Shown one piece after another: positions 34,353 to 45,345 of a stretch of 64,000 nt of DNA. The notes under the pieces are model-generated. The model was not told the origin of the DNA. It did not search any database and saw only the letters and a program-made list of their open reading frames with translations. The DNA is from Siderastrea radians (taxonomy: Eukaryota > Cnidaria > Anthozoa > Scleractinia > Rhizangiidae), in the NCBI GenBank assembly GCA_964017195.1, contig OZ024890.1, forward strand, positions 66,742,876-66,806,875, given 5' to 3'. The translations under genes were made by a program, and so were the position numbers. Within the stretch, counting starts at the first letter, position 1. Each line of letters opens with the position of its first letter.

Positions 34353-34979
34353 TGGTGTAATTATAAATAAAGTTCATTGGAGTGGTTTTATAATATAAAT
34401 TGCCGTGAGGAATAGTGCTAACAATGAAATTCTGCATCAAGCCATCAGTATCTCAATTTGGTTGAATCTGAAAGAAGTCTCTTATTATTAAACTACCATA
34501 ATATTGTTTCCTTTATTTATTTTTTAATGATTTATTTATTTATTTATTTATTCATTGGCTTTCAGTTGGATTGTGCTATTCATCCTGGAATGTCTGGATT
34601 GGAATCACTTCTTTTCCTTGATGAAATTGACACTGCAGAAATTGACCTTCTTCTTGTCAGCCAGTAAGTGAAAAGGTTATTGTAAAGTAATTCAGCATTG
34701 ATTGGAATATTCTCTGTTCTTTTTACTTGTTGTCTTCCAAGGCGTCCTTTTCAAAGCTGGTATCCGAGCAGCTGGACTGGGAGATAAAGGTTATGCCTTA
34801 CAGTGTACCTGTATAGTCGTATTACATGTACATGTACATGTATATTGTTAATGGAACAAAAGTCAACTAACCATTATAGTTTTCCTTGTTTTTTAGCTTT
34901 CACTTGGATCATTGTGGTGCTCTTCCATGATTTTTAGAAAAGGTACATAAAATGTAAAAGTTTTTGAGGCCTTTGAGGA

Positions 34980-35960
34980 TGAGTGAGTGAGTGACGTACC
35001 ATGTACTGATAAAGCTGTATTTATACATGTAAAGTATTTCATTTTGAAGTCCTTTTAATTAAAATTCCATTTCTAACTCCTGGTCCTGCTGTGTCCTGTC
35101 CTCCTCTCCTGAAGATTGGTTTTTACATTACCAATGATTGTACCATTAGTAAAAGGATCAAATTTAAAGGGGCACTGTCACGGTATTTTAGTATTATTTT
35201 AAAAAGCTAAAAAACCTTTGCGTTAATGGAAGTCCCAAAATAATTGTCTAGTTATGTCACCAAAGGCTATATTACTGTAGTACTGAAACTATTTACTGTC
35301 CTCTGTTGCTGCAGATGGCAAGGATGGAAATGGATTGCAACTTGAAGAAATTGGCTAATTTTTTTCAAGTTCTGAATCTGTGTTTTCAAAGAATTGTGAA
35401 AAAGTTGTTTTGGTTTGCTCTCCCAACTAAAACTCATTACTGTAGATATTTACTTCGTAGTTTTTCCCAGGCATTTTGTGTATCAGTAAAGCTATCAAGT
35501 CTGATCATGTAGTGATTCTAGCAGAGTTTTGACCTGAAACAGCAAAACCCGGTGACACTGCTGCTTCAAGTAGATTTTTTGTTGAAAAACAGAGTACACA
35601 TAACTTGTATGTTTGTCTTTACTTGCCCAAAGATGTCATACCCTCAAGTGTTACACATTAGTAAGTAGAAAGGGTGAAATGCTCGATCACTGGCAAAAAC
35701 ACCATGATCATAGCTATTACTTTAAACTTGGTTAAAATAATGAATTTAACTGCTTCTGCCAGTATTTCATACATGTACGTAGCTACATCCATCAACAACA
35801 GAAACAGCAACAATAATTGTTATTTGACTGATTCATGACATTTACAATAATTTTATCTCTAAGTACATTATAACCACATGTAGCAAGCAGTATATACATG
35901 TACATGTACACGCCTACTCCGTTAGAGTGATTAAATACAAGTAAACATATATTTTTCTTT
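34980..35960. other. CPSF3 intron 4, no other gene seen
   Basis: AT-rich intron DNA with short ACATGT repeats near 35896. No exon or element ends were recognised. Confidence 0.5.
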
Positions 35961-36078
35961 TTTTATGCAGACTACCTTTAAAGGAAGAGTATTTATGACA
36001 CATGCGACAAAAGCAATTTACAGGTGAATGTGCTTATTCCATTTATTAAACTAATCCTAAAAGAAAGGTACATGTAGT

Positions 36079-36214
36079 TGTTGTAATTTTGATTCACGAA
36101 GAAAGAATAGCGATGGCACAATAATACGTGTTTATTTATATCCGAGCGTGCCGAGAGTCCAGCACTCTCTGTGCATGCGCATACAAGAAGTGTATTACAT
36201 AACAAACTATGACA
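36079..36214 (-). repeat. 3' LTR of the gypsy element
   Basis: 136 bp, TG...CA ends, preceded by GTAGT. Three differences from the other LTR (A/G near 36103, G/A near 36149, T/C near 36172). Confidence 0.93.
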
Positions 36215-36226
36215 TCCTCCTCTTTC
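36215..36226 (-). promoter_or_regulatory. Polypurine tract
   Basis: On the minus strand AAAGAGGAGGA directly precedes the 3' LTR, the expected primer for plus-strand DNA synthesis. Confidence 0.75.
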
Positions 36227-36410
36227 TGAACAAGCACAGCGAGTGATGCCTAGAAAATGGAACCTAACGTAACATGTTGAAATATGCCATGTCCATTGTT
36301 CAATAAACGTCAGAAAATGTCTTTCACTAACGCTAGTAGCTGCAACAGTAACTCAGTTAATAAAATGAATTTAACAACATCAGCTCAATCAGTTTAATCA
36401 GAGTTTCAGT

Positions 36411-39020
36411 TCATAAGTTCAGCTTGTCGGGCGGTTTAATCGCCCTGGAAGATCGCCGGAGGGTAGCCTCTCTGTCCATACCCCCTGCTACAGTTTGAGG
36501 GCAGGTTGTTAGGGATGTAAGTGGAGAATCCTCGTTTAAACTCGGTGTGGGCTCTGCGGTATCCATGTCGCTGCTTTCGTGGAAGGTGATGTTTTCTCCT
36601 GTAGGGCGAATGTGGCTGCGGTTACGTCTGCGGGTGCTACCATCTGCCATGTCAACGACGTATGAGCGGGGAGTCTCCGCGTGACACTTGACAATGCCAG
36701 GTTCCCATTTGTGGCTATGCGGGTTGAGGACACGCACTGGGTCATCAGGACGAATCACGGGGAGGTGCTTGGACGTTTTGTCAGACTGTGACTTTTGTTT
36801 CTCTTGTCTTGTTTGAAGCTTTGCATTGATATCACCATCAGCAGACAGGGATAGGCTTGGTTTAGAGATTGCCGGTAAGTTGGTTTGGTACACTCTTGAG
36901 TTCAAGAGCTCTGCTGGTGATGGAATATTGTGGTCAAGAGGGTTGCTACGCAGACACAACATGGCGAGGTGAGGATCAGAACCAGATTCTTTGCATTTCT
37001 GTAGGAGGCCTTTCCCTATTTGCACAGTTCTCTCGATGAAGCCGTTGGCCTGTGAAAAGTAGGGGCTGGTCGTGACATGTACGAAGCCATATGCATTGCT
37101 GAACTTTTGGAACAACGTAGAGGTAAACTGAGTGTCATTGCCAGTGATGAGTTTGCTTGGGATGCCGTGCTCCTCAAATATGGATTTCAAGTGGGCGATT
37201 GTCGTGTCCGATCGGATATCGTTCAGCTTCCTCACCAGAGGGAATTTGCTGTAGTAGTCAGACACTAGTAAGTAGGGTGAGTTGTTCCAGAAGAACAGGT
37301 CAGATCCTAGTGTGTGCCATGGCTTCTGAGGAACATCGTGGGGCATGAGGGGCTCCTTTACATTCATGTTCTGATTGTGTTGGCAGGGGGCACAGCGCTT
37401 GACCATCTCTTCAATGTCGTGATTTATGTTGGCCCAGAATACTGATCCTTTGGCACGGAGTTTGCATTTTTCTGCGCCTTGGTGTGCATAGTGTAACTGT
37501 TGCAACACATCAGCGTGCAGACTTTTAGGGACAAGGATTCGTGTGCCCTTTAGGATAATGCCATCAGCGACAGTTAATTCATCGCGGTAATTCCAATACG
37601 CATGTGGGTGTGGTGGACATTCTGATCTTGTATCAGGCCAGCCTTGTGTGATGACTGCGCGTAGTGAGAGAAGAACTTCATCCTTAGCTGTTTCCTCTTT
37701 AATTTGGTTGATCCTTGTTGGGGTAGCATTTAGGTGGAGATGTAATTCATGGACTGACACGTCCAGCCCGTCGATGGTGTCGCCTGGGCATGGGCTGACT
37801 CGAGACAACGCGTCGGCTACTGGAATGTCCTTTCCTGGGACATACTTTATTTCCACATCATATTTCTGGATCCTAAGCATCATTCTCGCGATGCGCGGTG
37901 GGGCAGATGAGATGTGTTTCTTGAAGATCGATTCTAATGGCTTGTGGTCTGTTTCCACAGTTACATGTCGGCCATAAGCAAAGTAGTGAAATTTCTCCAG
38001 GCCATGTACGACAGCGAGCATTTCTCTTTCAATGTTAGAATAGCGAGCTTCTGTCTCAGTGAGAAGTTTGCTTCTATACTCGATAGGACCTTGATCCTGA
38101 AAGAGCGTTGTACCGAGGCCACATGTGGAGGCGTCTACTTGGATGGTGACTGGCTTTGTGCTGTCAAAGTATTTAAGCGAATTGGCAGATGTGACTGCTT
38201 GCTTGACTTTGTCTACGGCCAACTGGTGTTCTGGGCCCCACTGGAACTCGCTGTCCTTCTTGGTCAGGTCCCAGAGGCAGGCTGATAAGGATGCTAGTTG
38301 CGGTACGAATCGGCTGAGAAATTGCACCATACCGAGAAAGGTTTGGAGGTCAGCCAGGCTCGGTGAAGGATCCATGTTGGTGATCGCTTCAATCTTCTGT
38401 GGGTCTGGTTTAAGGCCGCTGGCGCTGATGATATTGCCGAAGAAGGGTATTTCAGTACACCTTATCTTGCATTTGTCAGCATTGAAGCGAAGGCCGGTTT
38501 CATGTGCACGCTCCATGACAGCTCTCAGATTTGCATCATGGTCACTGAGGTCACGGCCGTAGATAACTATATCGTCAGCGATACCAGTGACACCGGGGAG
38601 GTCACCAAATGCTTCGTCTACTTTCTTCTGGAAGATGTCCTGGGCGCAGATTAGGCCGAAGGGAAGCCTCAAGAATCGGTATCTGCCGTGTGGTGAATTA
38701 AAAGTGGTGCACAGTGAACTTTCATAGTCAAGTTTGATATTCCAGTATCCACTGCGGGCATCCACAATAGAGAAGTATCTTGCGCCACTCAACTTTGGTA
38801 GGATATCTTCCAGTGTTGGAGTGCGGTGGTGTGGCCGCTTGATGGCACGATTGAGGTCTTTGGGGTCGAGACACAGTCGGAGTGTGCCATTGCTCTTGGT
38901 AACACAGACCAACGAGTTAACCCAGTCAGTAGGTTCATCTACTTTGGTTATGAGTGGCTCACGCAGTGCTTCAGGTACTCGCCGTGGGGGGTGAATGACT
39001 GGTGGGACTGCGGGGTCCAA
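36411..39020 (-). CDS. Gypsy pol: reverse transcriptase, RNase H, integrase
   Basis: An 869-codon open frame. Order: RT (LCLDPKDLNRAI, FSIVDARSGYW, RLPFGL, active-site segment GIADDIVIYG), RNase H (IQVDASTCGLG), integrase with HHCC zinc finger (HYAHQGAEKC, RCAPCQHN), first catalytic Asp in GSDLFFW, a segment ITGNDTQF where relatives have DNG, and Glu in NGFIERT. A tail with no chromodomain signature follows. The integrase DNG-to-GND order is unusual and may weaken activity. It overlaps the gag-protease frame by 73 nt and lies in the -1 frame relative to it, consistent with frameshift expression. Confidence 0.9.
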   Translation of the reverse strand: MDPAVPPVIHPPRRVPEALREPLITKVDEPTDWVNSLVCVTKSNGTLRLCLDPKDLNRAIKRPHHRTPTLEDILPKLSGARYFSIVDARSGYWNIKLDYESSLCTTFNSPHGRYRFLRLPFGLICAQDIFQKKVDEAFGDLPGVTGIADDIVIYGRDLSDHDANLRAVMERAHETGLRFNADKCKIRCTEIPFFGNIISASGLKPDPQKIEAITNMDPSPSLADLQTFLGMVQFLSRFVPQLASLSACLWDLTKKDSEFQWGPEHQLAVDKVKQAVTSANSLKYFDSTKPVTIQVDASTCGLGTTLFQDQGPIEYRSKLLTETEARYSNIEREMLAVVHGLEKFHYFAYGRHVTVETDHKPLESIFKKHISSAPPRIARMMLRIQKYDVEIKYVPGKDIPVADALSRVSPCPGDTIDGLDVSVHELHLHLNATPTRINQIKEETAKDEVLLSLRAVITQGWPDTRSECPPHPHAYWNYRDELTVADGIILKGTRILVPKSLHADVLQQLHYAHQGAEKCKLRAKGSVFWANINHDIEEMVKRCAPCQHNQNMNVKEPLMPHDVPQKPWHTLGSDLFFWNNSPYLLVSDYYSKFPLVRKLNDIRSDTTIAHLKSIFEEHGIPSKLITGNDTQFTSTLFQKFSNAYGFVHVTTSPYFSQANGFIERTVQIGKGLLQKCKESGSDPHLAMLCLRSNPLDHNIPSPAELLNSRVYQTNLPAISKPSLSLSADGDINAKLQTRQEKQKSQSDKTSKHLPVIRPDDPVRVLNPHSHKWEPGIVKCHAETPRSYVVDMADGSTRRRNRSHIRPTGENITFHESSDMDTAEPTPSLNEDSPLTSLTTCPQTVAGGMDREATLRRSSRAIKPPDKLNL

Positions 39021-40438
39021 GGTAATATGAAACTCTCCTTTGAAACAGCCGATGCCCTCAAAGCAGTCCTGATACTGGCAAAGAAGCTCCTCCTTTGCCT
39101 CTGTGCTGCCGAGGGGTCCTGTTTAGCAGTGGTCAGACTGTAGTTAAGAGTGACGAGTCTCAAATCCCGGCAGGTGGGTAGCCCCAGGATCGTCGGTCCG
39201 GTCGTGTTCACGACGTGGAATGGATACGGTTTGGAGTGACCGCCATGTGATAAGCGAAGCTCGCAAGTGCCATAGTGCTGTATAATATGACCACCAAAGG
39301 CTGTGATGGTTGTGTCTGAAGAGGCCAGACCTAAGGGTGCACCATCTGAGCTGCATGCAGACTGGGGATGCAGCTGTTTGTATGTGTTTACAGGAATGAC
39401 GTTTCCTTCAGCTCCCATGTCGATCTTGCACAGTACAGGCATCGTGCTTTGACCCACATCCACTCCTATCTGTATCAGGGCTTGAGTGTCAGTTGCCGAG
39501 ACGCTGCCTATGTACAGGGAGTGGAAGTACAGCTGTGGGGTGTCTTGCATGTGCGAAGTGCTGCTCGGTGCTGTTGGGAATTCGTTGTCAGGGTCAGTGG
39601 TGTCTAGAGCGTGTATTCCCTGTTGCTGCTTGTGTTGGATGTCCTTGGGTTGCACTTGGCCAGCTCTTGTTCTTGGGCGGGAACGACAAACAGACTTCCA
39701 GTGGCCAAGCTTGCCACAGCTTTCACATCTTGTCCCATATGCTGGACATGATCTTCTTGGTGGGTTGCGGAATGTGCCACAGTTGCCGCATTTGGCGTCT
39801 TGGGTTCCCTTTGCTGGTAGAGTGTTCGTGTTGGGATCCCTGTGCCTCGGGTTTCGGCCACGTTGTTTCAGGGCATCAATCGTGGTAGTTTGGCTACCTC
39901 TGATGTCTTGTAATTGGTTGCTGGTTGCCTCTTGCATCCGTGCTATGCTTACAGCTTTGTTGAGAGTCAGGGTGGAGTCGTATTCAAGAAGCTTTGACTG
40001 GACGCGCGGGTTGTTGGACCCGAAAATCAGGGCATCAATAATGTGTTCGTCAGGATTCGTGTACTTGCATTCAGTTACGAGGATACGGACTTTTTTTAGG
40101 AATGAATCTACGGATTCACCAGGTTCCTGTTTTAGGGTGCGGAGTTTGTAGCGTGCTAGTCTGAAGTTGCTTCGCGGCGCCACGTACTCTTCGAACTTTT
40201 CCCAATATGTGCTAAATTTCTTCTTGTCGTCAGCTGTTAGCGTCCACGTGGAGACCAGCTCGATGCCTTCTTCACCGGACCAAATCAGAAGGTAACTCAC
40301 TTGCTCTTCCTCGCTTTTAACCTTTAGCGGACCGGAGAAGTATAGCTGGCATAGGTTCTTGAATTTTTTGAGTGCTTGCGGCGCGTCAGTCGAAGACCAA
40401 TCCATGCGCGGAGTTGGCAGCCCGGCAAGTTCCGCCAT
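38948..40438 (-). CDS. Gypsy gag and aspartic protease
   Basis: A 496-codon frame starting MAELAGLPTP. The gag capsid-like region (about 1-180) includes YKLRTLKQEPGESVDSFL. A zinc knuckle of CCHC form is present (CESCGKLGHWKSVC), preceded by a second Cys-rich motif. A retropepsin-like region follows with CKIDMGAEGNVIP, where the usual active-site triplet DTG or DSG is DMG, then TILGLPTCRDL. The Met replacement is unusual. The frame ends just past the start of pol. Confidence 0.88.
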   Translation of the reverse strand: MAELAGLPTPRMDWSSTDAPQALKKFKNLCQLYFSGPLKVKSEEEQVSYLLIWSGEEGIELVSTWTLTADDKKKFSTYWEKFEEYVAPRSNFRLARYKLRTLKQEPGESVDSFLKKVRILVTECKYTNPDEHIIDALIFGSNNPRVQSKLLEYDSTLTLNKAVSIARMQEATSNQLQDIRGSQTTTIDALKQRGRNPRHRDPNTNTLPAKGTQDAKCGNCGTFRNPPRRSCPAYGTRCESCGKLGHWKSVCRSRPRTRAGQVQPKDIQHKQQQGIHALDTTDPDNEFPTAPSSTSHMQDTPQLYFHSLYIGSVSATDTQALIQIGVDVGQSTMPVLCKIDMGAEGNVIPVNTYKQLHPQSACSSDGAPLGLASSDTTITAFGGHIIQHYGTCELRLSHGGHSKPYPFHVVNTTGPTILGLPTCRDLRLVTLNYSLTTAKQDPSAAQRQRRSFFASIRTALRASAVSKESFILPWTPQSHQSFTPHGEYLKHCVSHS

Positions 40439-40546
40439 CTTGTCTTCCTGTGGTGTAGAAAATGTGGTGTTTCAACGGGTCGAACGAGGACAAAAAAAAA
40501 CCGACCTGGTTTCGGAGTTCGCTTGAGTGAAAGCACTAACAGTATA

Positions 40547-40564
40547 ATCCCGCTCCTGGCACCA
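40547..40564 (-). promoter_or_regulatory. Primer-binding site (tRNA-Leu-like)
   Basis: Immediately inside the 5' LTR on the minus strand: TGGTGCCAGGAGCGGGAT, complementary to a tRNA 3' end ATCCCGCTCCTGGCACCA. By eye the closest animal type is tRNA-Leu. Confidence 0.7.
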
Positions 40565-40700
40565 TGTTGTAATTTTGATTCACGAAGGAAGAATAGCGAT
40601 GGCACAATAATACGTGTTTATTTATATCCGAGCATGCCGAGAGTCCAGCACTCTCTGCGCATGCGCATACAAGAAGTGTATTACATAACAAACTATGACA
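40565..40700 (-). repeat. 5' LTR of the gypsy element
   Basis: 136 bp, TG...CA ends, followed on the plus strand by the target duplication GTAGT (40701-40705). One of the shortest LTR lengths for a complete Ty3/gypsy element. Confidence 0.93.
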
Positions 40701-41994
40701 GTAGTGTTTTTTTTTCTCTTTGATTCAACAATACATGTAAATAGCACTAGAATTTGATAGTGGTTTCAGAATGCTTCTGTGGAAAATTTTGTAGAGGAAA
40801 CAACTGCTATCTTCTGTTTTCTTTCCTGTTTTTCACATTTAGGTGGTTACTGTCAGATTATGTCAAAGTTAGGTGAGTACATGGCTGTTTCAGAGATAGC
40901 TTTCAACTAGGGAATGAAAAATTAGTAGCACTTATATTACTGTTAACTAACTGTTAAGGGCTTAAAGGGCTCAAAATTTTTGAGAAAGTTTAGACTAGAA
41001 AACTGTTTCCTTTTTTAGCATTGCCTGTACCCCTTGTAAATACTCCCCTCCCCCATCCTTTTTTCTGTGCATTGGAGAAATTTGTGATCTAAATTTACAA
41101 TCTCACGAGGCATGCCAAATTTTTATACTGTATGCTGATAGACATAAGGTGTGTGGGTACAAGGTTAAGTCTGTGGTACAATTCAATGCATTAAAGAATC
41201 CAATAATCCAGAAGCACTAATAGCTGGTAATGGCATCAGGGCTTTCACAGTATTTAAAGTGTTGTTGATAATTACTACACCCATTGCTACATCTATATAA
41301 TACTGTATGTACATGCACACATCCTTCTCCTGGATGGGTTGGAGAGGTAATATTGAAGAAAATTTCTTGTAAAGGAAACAGTGTGATGCAGGGACCTGTC
41401 TCAAAGTCCTGACCTTACAACCTTCCGATCAAAACACCAATGCATTAACCATTACATGTACATGTACATGTACATGTACACCAAACTGCCAGTAATCTGG
41501 CTAGTGACTGGTAAGTTATTTTAATTTCTTCTTATTTTTATCAGTAACATTGCCACAGAAGATATGCTGTACACAGAATCAGATCTGGAAAAAAGCATGG
41601 ACAAGATTGAGACAATTCATTTTCTTCAGGTACACTTGTCTTACAGAATATTAATGCATAATTTTATGCATGATTGTTGAGTACAAAAAGTGAGATTATT
41701 CATTAAAATATTAATGGCAAAACAGAACCATAAGAACCAGCACTAGGGAAGAGACAGTTTATAACAGTAATAAAAGTGTTGTTCAGTAGCTTTCATTGAA
41801 TGGAGGTTTCAGTTGCTTGTCTCCAGATAGAAAAATTAAAGTTAAAACCACCTTGTGTAGCACAATAAACAGTACCAAAGGAGAGTGATCAAAATACATA
41901 GGTTTATTTAGGGTTTTATCCACAATCTTGAAAGGCAGAACCACGTTGACTTGTGCGGCATCAAATTTTCTTACCACAGTGTAACTGTTATTTA

Positions 41995-42343
41995 GAGGCC
42001 GATTACATGGCGAATTTCAGCCTGGGCTGAAATTTCGGACTGCCCACCAGGCTGAAATTTTGTTGTGATTACATGGCGAATTTCATCCCGGGTGCAATGT
42101 TTCAAATTGGGCAGGAAGATGTGCAGGAAAACATTTTACATGCTTTTTTTTTGTGCACAACTAAAGAGGTGCGCATGCCCAAGTTCATATTTTGGCCCGG
42201 GCTGAAATTTGGATGCGATTACATGAGGTTTTTCCGCCCGGCCTGAGATTCAGCCTGGGCTGAAACTCTTTTCATGTAATCGCAAACGTCTTTTTAAGAC
42301 AGAAATTTCAGCCTGGGCTGAAATTTGCCATGTTATTGGCCCC
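41995..42343. mobile_element. 349-bp MITE, TTA target duplication
   Basis: Ends GAGGCCGATTACATGGCGAA and, inverted, GGGGCCAATAACATGGCAAA; flanks TTA at 41992-41994 and 42344-42346. The interior is built from repeated AATTTCAGCCTGGGCTGAAA palindromes. PIF/Harbinger-like. In CPSF3 intron 7. Confidence 0.8.
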
Positions 42344-43251
42344 TTAGGTTGAAAAAGGGACTGGGTAATCTGTGAGTTGTGGAGTTGCAAGTTGCGAGTT
42401 GCGAGTTGCAGATTCAGTTCCTCAACAGTATTATTTGACTGCGTTCTCAAAATTGTAAATTGGTGCTGGGAAAGTATCGTATCCTATTTTGTCTCATTTT
42501 AAGGCTGAATTTCAATCTCGTTTCTTCCCGGACATTTTAAACCATTTGAAGTTCCTCCCTGTTGTTCTTCCCCCCCTTTGTTTATTCTTACTGATTTCGT
42601 TCTTATTGCATTTGAGGGTGCACCTTCGAATGTTTCTTTATGTTGGCGCTACTCGTAGTAACGAATGGGTGAGAGAATTAAAAAAACAAATCTGATGGAG
42701 AGCAACCATTTGGCTTGGTTGCGTTTTTATTAAAAGTAAAAGCCACAGAACTTATGGACGAAAGTCTTTATTTCATTGTGTTATGTCGGCTACATTCACA
42801 TATCATAGTGGAAGTTTTGTTTCTCTCAGACCAAATTCTACGACATTAGCAGGGTTCGATATCTGTTGAGTTGAGTCACTAGCCACCGGGCAAGTGATCT
42901 TCAAAAATCTACAAGCCCACGGCACATTTCAGTCGCCCAGATTCCTTACTGAATCAATAAGAGTTAGACTGCCGGGTCTAACTCTTTCTTGACCCATATC
43001 ACCTTTATCCTGGCAGCAGAGCTTAAGACTGTGAAGGATCTTAATAGCTTTATTAGCTAAGCGACTGCTGGGTATTTGCTGCAAGCTTTAAGCCCATTAT
43101 CGTAAATCAAATCTAAAGAACAGAAATAAGTCTTATATTTGTCTTACCGAACGAGTGAAACGTTACATAAACGTTTGCGAGTGTTAGGTAAAGCAGGTCC
43201 AAAATTCGAAGCTAAGCTGTAGAAATGTTTAAATTTTAACAAACCTTGTAA

Positions 43252-44652
43252 TGCACCAGTCAATGTTAACCCCCGCACCCCCCCCCCCCCCGGCCGGGAC
43301 ATAGCGGGGCATTTGCCTGGAGCTCACTGCAAAAGTTGTCAAATGCCCCGCACCAGCAGGCCATTTGTTTGCTCTAATCGGAGTTAATGACCCCCCTCAA
43401 ATGCCCTGCTCTTTTTGGGCAAAAATAAATTAGACAGTACTTTAGCAGAAAAAGAGACAAGTGAAAAAGGTAGTAGACACAGGTTAATACAAATGCTTCA
43501 AACTTCATTTGGAGCTTCAACATTCACAAATTTCGAGTACAATCCACCTGCTTGCAAGTCAAAATTGTGGAAAAAATTTAATAGAAATAAGCGAACAACT
43601 AACAAAAACAGTTTAAATATACTTCAGCTGTCATGGAACTTCAGCAAATACTATTGTACAGAATAGGGCCACTTGCTTGCAAAAACATGCATAGCTGATG
43701 TATGTCACATGGTAAAATCTAATTGCAAATCATACCTAAAACCCTAGATTACTGGCAGGTCACTAGTGTAAAAATAATGCGTTTATTCTACCTTAGTCAA
43801 CACAAAAATAGATTGGTATAAATTGGTGATAGAAATGGATTACAATACCACAAATATGATTTTGTAACAGGAGGTTTATAAAAAATTAAAAGTAAGTTGC
43901 CAACTGCTTTGTCATATCTAAATAAATTCGTACAAACGTATAAAGCTTACCTCACAGTTTTCTTTGATACACTTCAGTTTAAGCTTATCTCTATTGACAA
44001 TTGAGGAAGCAGCAGTTACATCAATCCAATCTTCCTACTCTCGATCAAATTTTTGAATTATATAAAGGGATCCTGCTGAGACCACTCCAAATGCATCTTT
44101 AACATTTTGCAATAGCACGTCCAGATCATCACAAGTGATGGATAAAACCTGTCTTCTTTCACCAAACTCAACAAGCACCTAGTATATAAATAAATTTGTA
44201 TAAATGATATAACGAGCTTTGAAGTTGTACTTACAGGTACAAAATACTGGTATAATTGGGCTTTTGTTCATAAACAACAGAATAATGAAACTCTACTTTG
44301 CATCATTATAACGACCTCAAAGATGGATGGCACATTTAGCCAAGGATGTAAGCTGATTAAAATCAAAAGATTCTCACCTTCTTCGCATCAGCAGTGGCGG
44401 CCATCTTGCTGGATTTACGATTCTAGTCCCAGTCCACCTCGGTGGAAAAGGCACCGGTCCAGTCCCCGGCTGATCTTGGAAAGATTGGAAAATGCCCCGA
44501 TCCAGTCCCCGGCTGATTCTTGGAATGATGCAAAAATCGTCAAATTCCCCGATACCCGCGGCCCTTTCTCCTGTCAAATCACGGAAAATCCCCGGCAAAT
44601 GCCCCGCTATGTCCCGGCCGGGGGGGTGCGGGGGTTTACATTGACTGGTGCA
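43252..44652 (-). mobile_element. Harbinger-like element carrying spliced coding exons
   Basis: Near-perfect terminal inverted repeats of about 60 bp: TGCACCAGTCAATG at left and CATTGACTGGTGCA at right, then C-rich tracts and CGGCCGGGACATAGCGGGGC. Flanked by TAA on both sides (43249-43251 and 44653-44655). Carries two exons on the minus strand, listed separately. Likely an internally deleted transposon retaining its first exons, or a captured host gene piece. Confidence 0.75.
43951..44404 (-). pseudogene. Two-exon N-terminal domain inside the Harbinger-like element
   Basis: Exon 44404-44378 begins ATGGCCGCC (MAATADAKK) and ends at a GTGAGA donor. Exon 44178-43951 follows TATACTAG and ends before GTAAGC, both in phase 0. 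The second exon encodes VLVEFGERRQVLSITCDDLD, SAGSLYIIQKFD and DKLKLKCIKENCE, resembling a ubiquitin-like or PB1-like N-terminal domain. A TAG interrupts it within DRE*EDW, probably an old Trp codon. Family not firmly recognised. Confidence 0.5.
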
Positions 44653-44702
44653 TAACTTCTAGGATACTTTTAGAAGCTTTTTGTGCTATCTCGCCTAACT
44701 TA

Positions 44703-45076
44703 GGGCGCGTTCTTTTGGGACTATTCCGGAATAGGAATACTCGGAATAGACGGTATCTGTGTTCTTTTGGGAGCGATTCCGTTTTCGGAATGAACGGAAC
44801 ATCATTCCGTTCATTCTGCTCCCGATAGCAGAATGAACAGAATGAAAGGAATACGGCTTACTCAGAATAGGCAGAATAAGTGTTATTTTGGGAAATTTTT
44901 CGTGGGAAATCCTACGGGCCGCCCTCGCGTGTGCAGACATAGTGGTTCTCAGGTCACCTCCGCCATGGGTATTCCGTTTTCAGAAGGAGCCTTCTTTTCG
45001 AAGTTGAAATTCCGCGTATTCTGTTATTCCTAAACCGGAATAAGAATAGTCAGAATAGTCCCAAAAGAATGCACCC
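44703..45076. mobile_element. 374-bp MITE, TTA target duplication
   Basis: Ends GGGCGCGTTCTTTTGGGACT and, inverted, GGGTGCATTCTTTTGGGACT; flanks TTA at 44700-44702 and 45077-45079. Rich in GGAATA / TATTCC units. Lies within the hAT-like element, next to the Harbinger-like one. Confidence 0.8.
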
Positions 45077-45345
45077 TTAGTAACCTGGTAATAAAACCTG
45101 GAGGTTGTGTGGTTACCAAGTCGAGTACGTGTAGTGACTGTGGAAAAGACTGAGTGAAATTGATACAGGTTTTGCGCCTGTTTTGTTTTAGGACAGCTCC
45201 CAGCTACAATAAAAACAACTTCACAATGCAGTTCCAGTGGAATGAGTTTTAACGGTACATTAAAAAATAATCAACGAGAAATTTTCTACTCGTTTAACTC
45301 GCCTCGGGCGACCGGGCTAGCGGAGATGTCGAACCCTGCATTAGC

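Larger units (their letters stand above)
36079..40700 (-). mobile_element. Complete Ty3/gypsy LTR retrotransposon
   Basis: Two 136-bp LTRs (36079-36214 and 40565-40700) begin TG and end CA and differ at three positions by eye. Five-bp target duplications GTAGT flank the element (36074-36078 and 40701-40705). Reading leftward on the minus strand: 5' LTR, primer-binding site, gag-protease frame (40438-38948), pol frame (39020-36411), polypurine tract, 3' LTR. Both large frames are uninterrupted, so insertion is fairly recent. It lies antisense in CPSF3 intron 5. The very short LTRs suggest a Mag-like lineage, not proven. Confidence 0.95.
42851..45337. mobile_element. hAT-like element
   Basis: Ends CAGGGTTCGATATCT and, inverted, CAGGGTTCGACATCTCCGCT, the CAGGG start typical of hAT. 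Flanks ACATTAGC (42843-42850) and GCATTAGC (45338-45345) form an 8-bp duplication with one mismatch. No transposase was recognised. It contains two further elements. Confidence 0.65.

Noticed and set aside
36536..40723. Plus-strand frames of 60-221 codons across the gypsy element
   Set aside because: Shadows of the minus-strand gag and pol frames.
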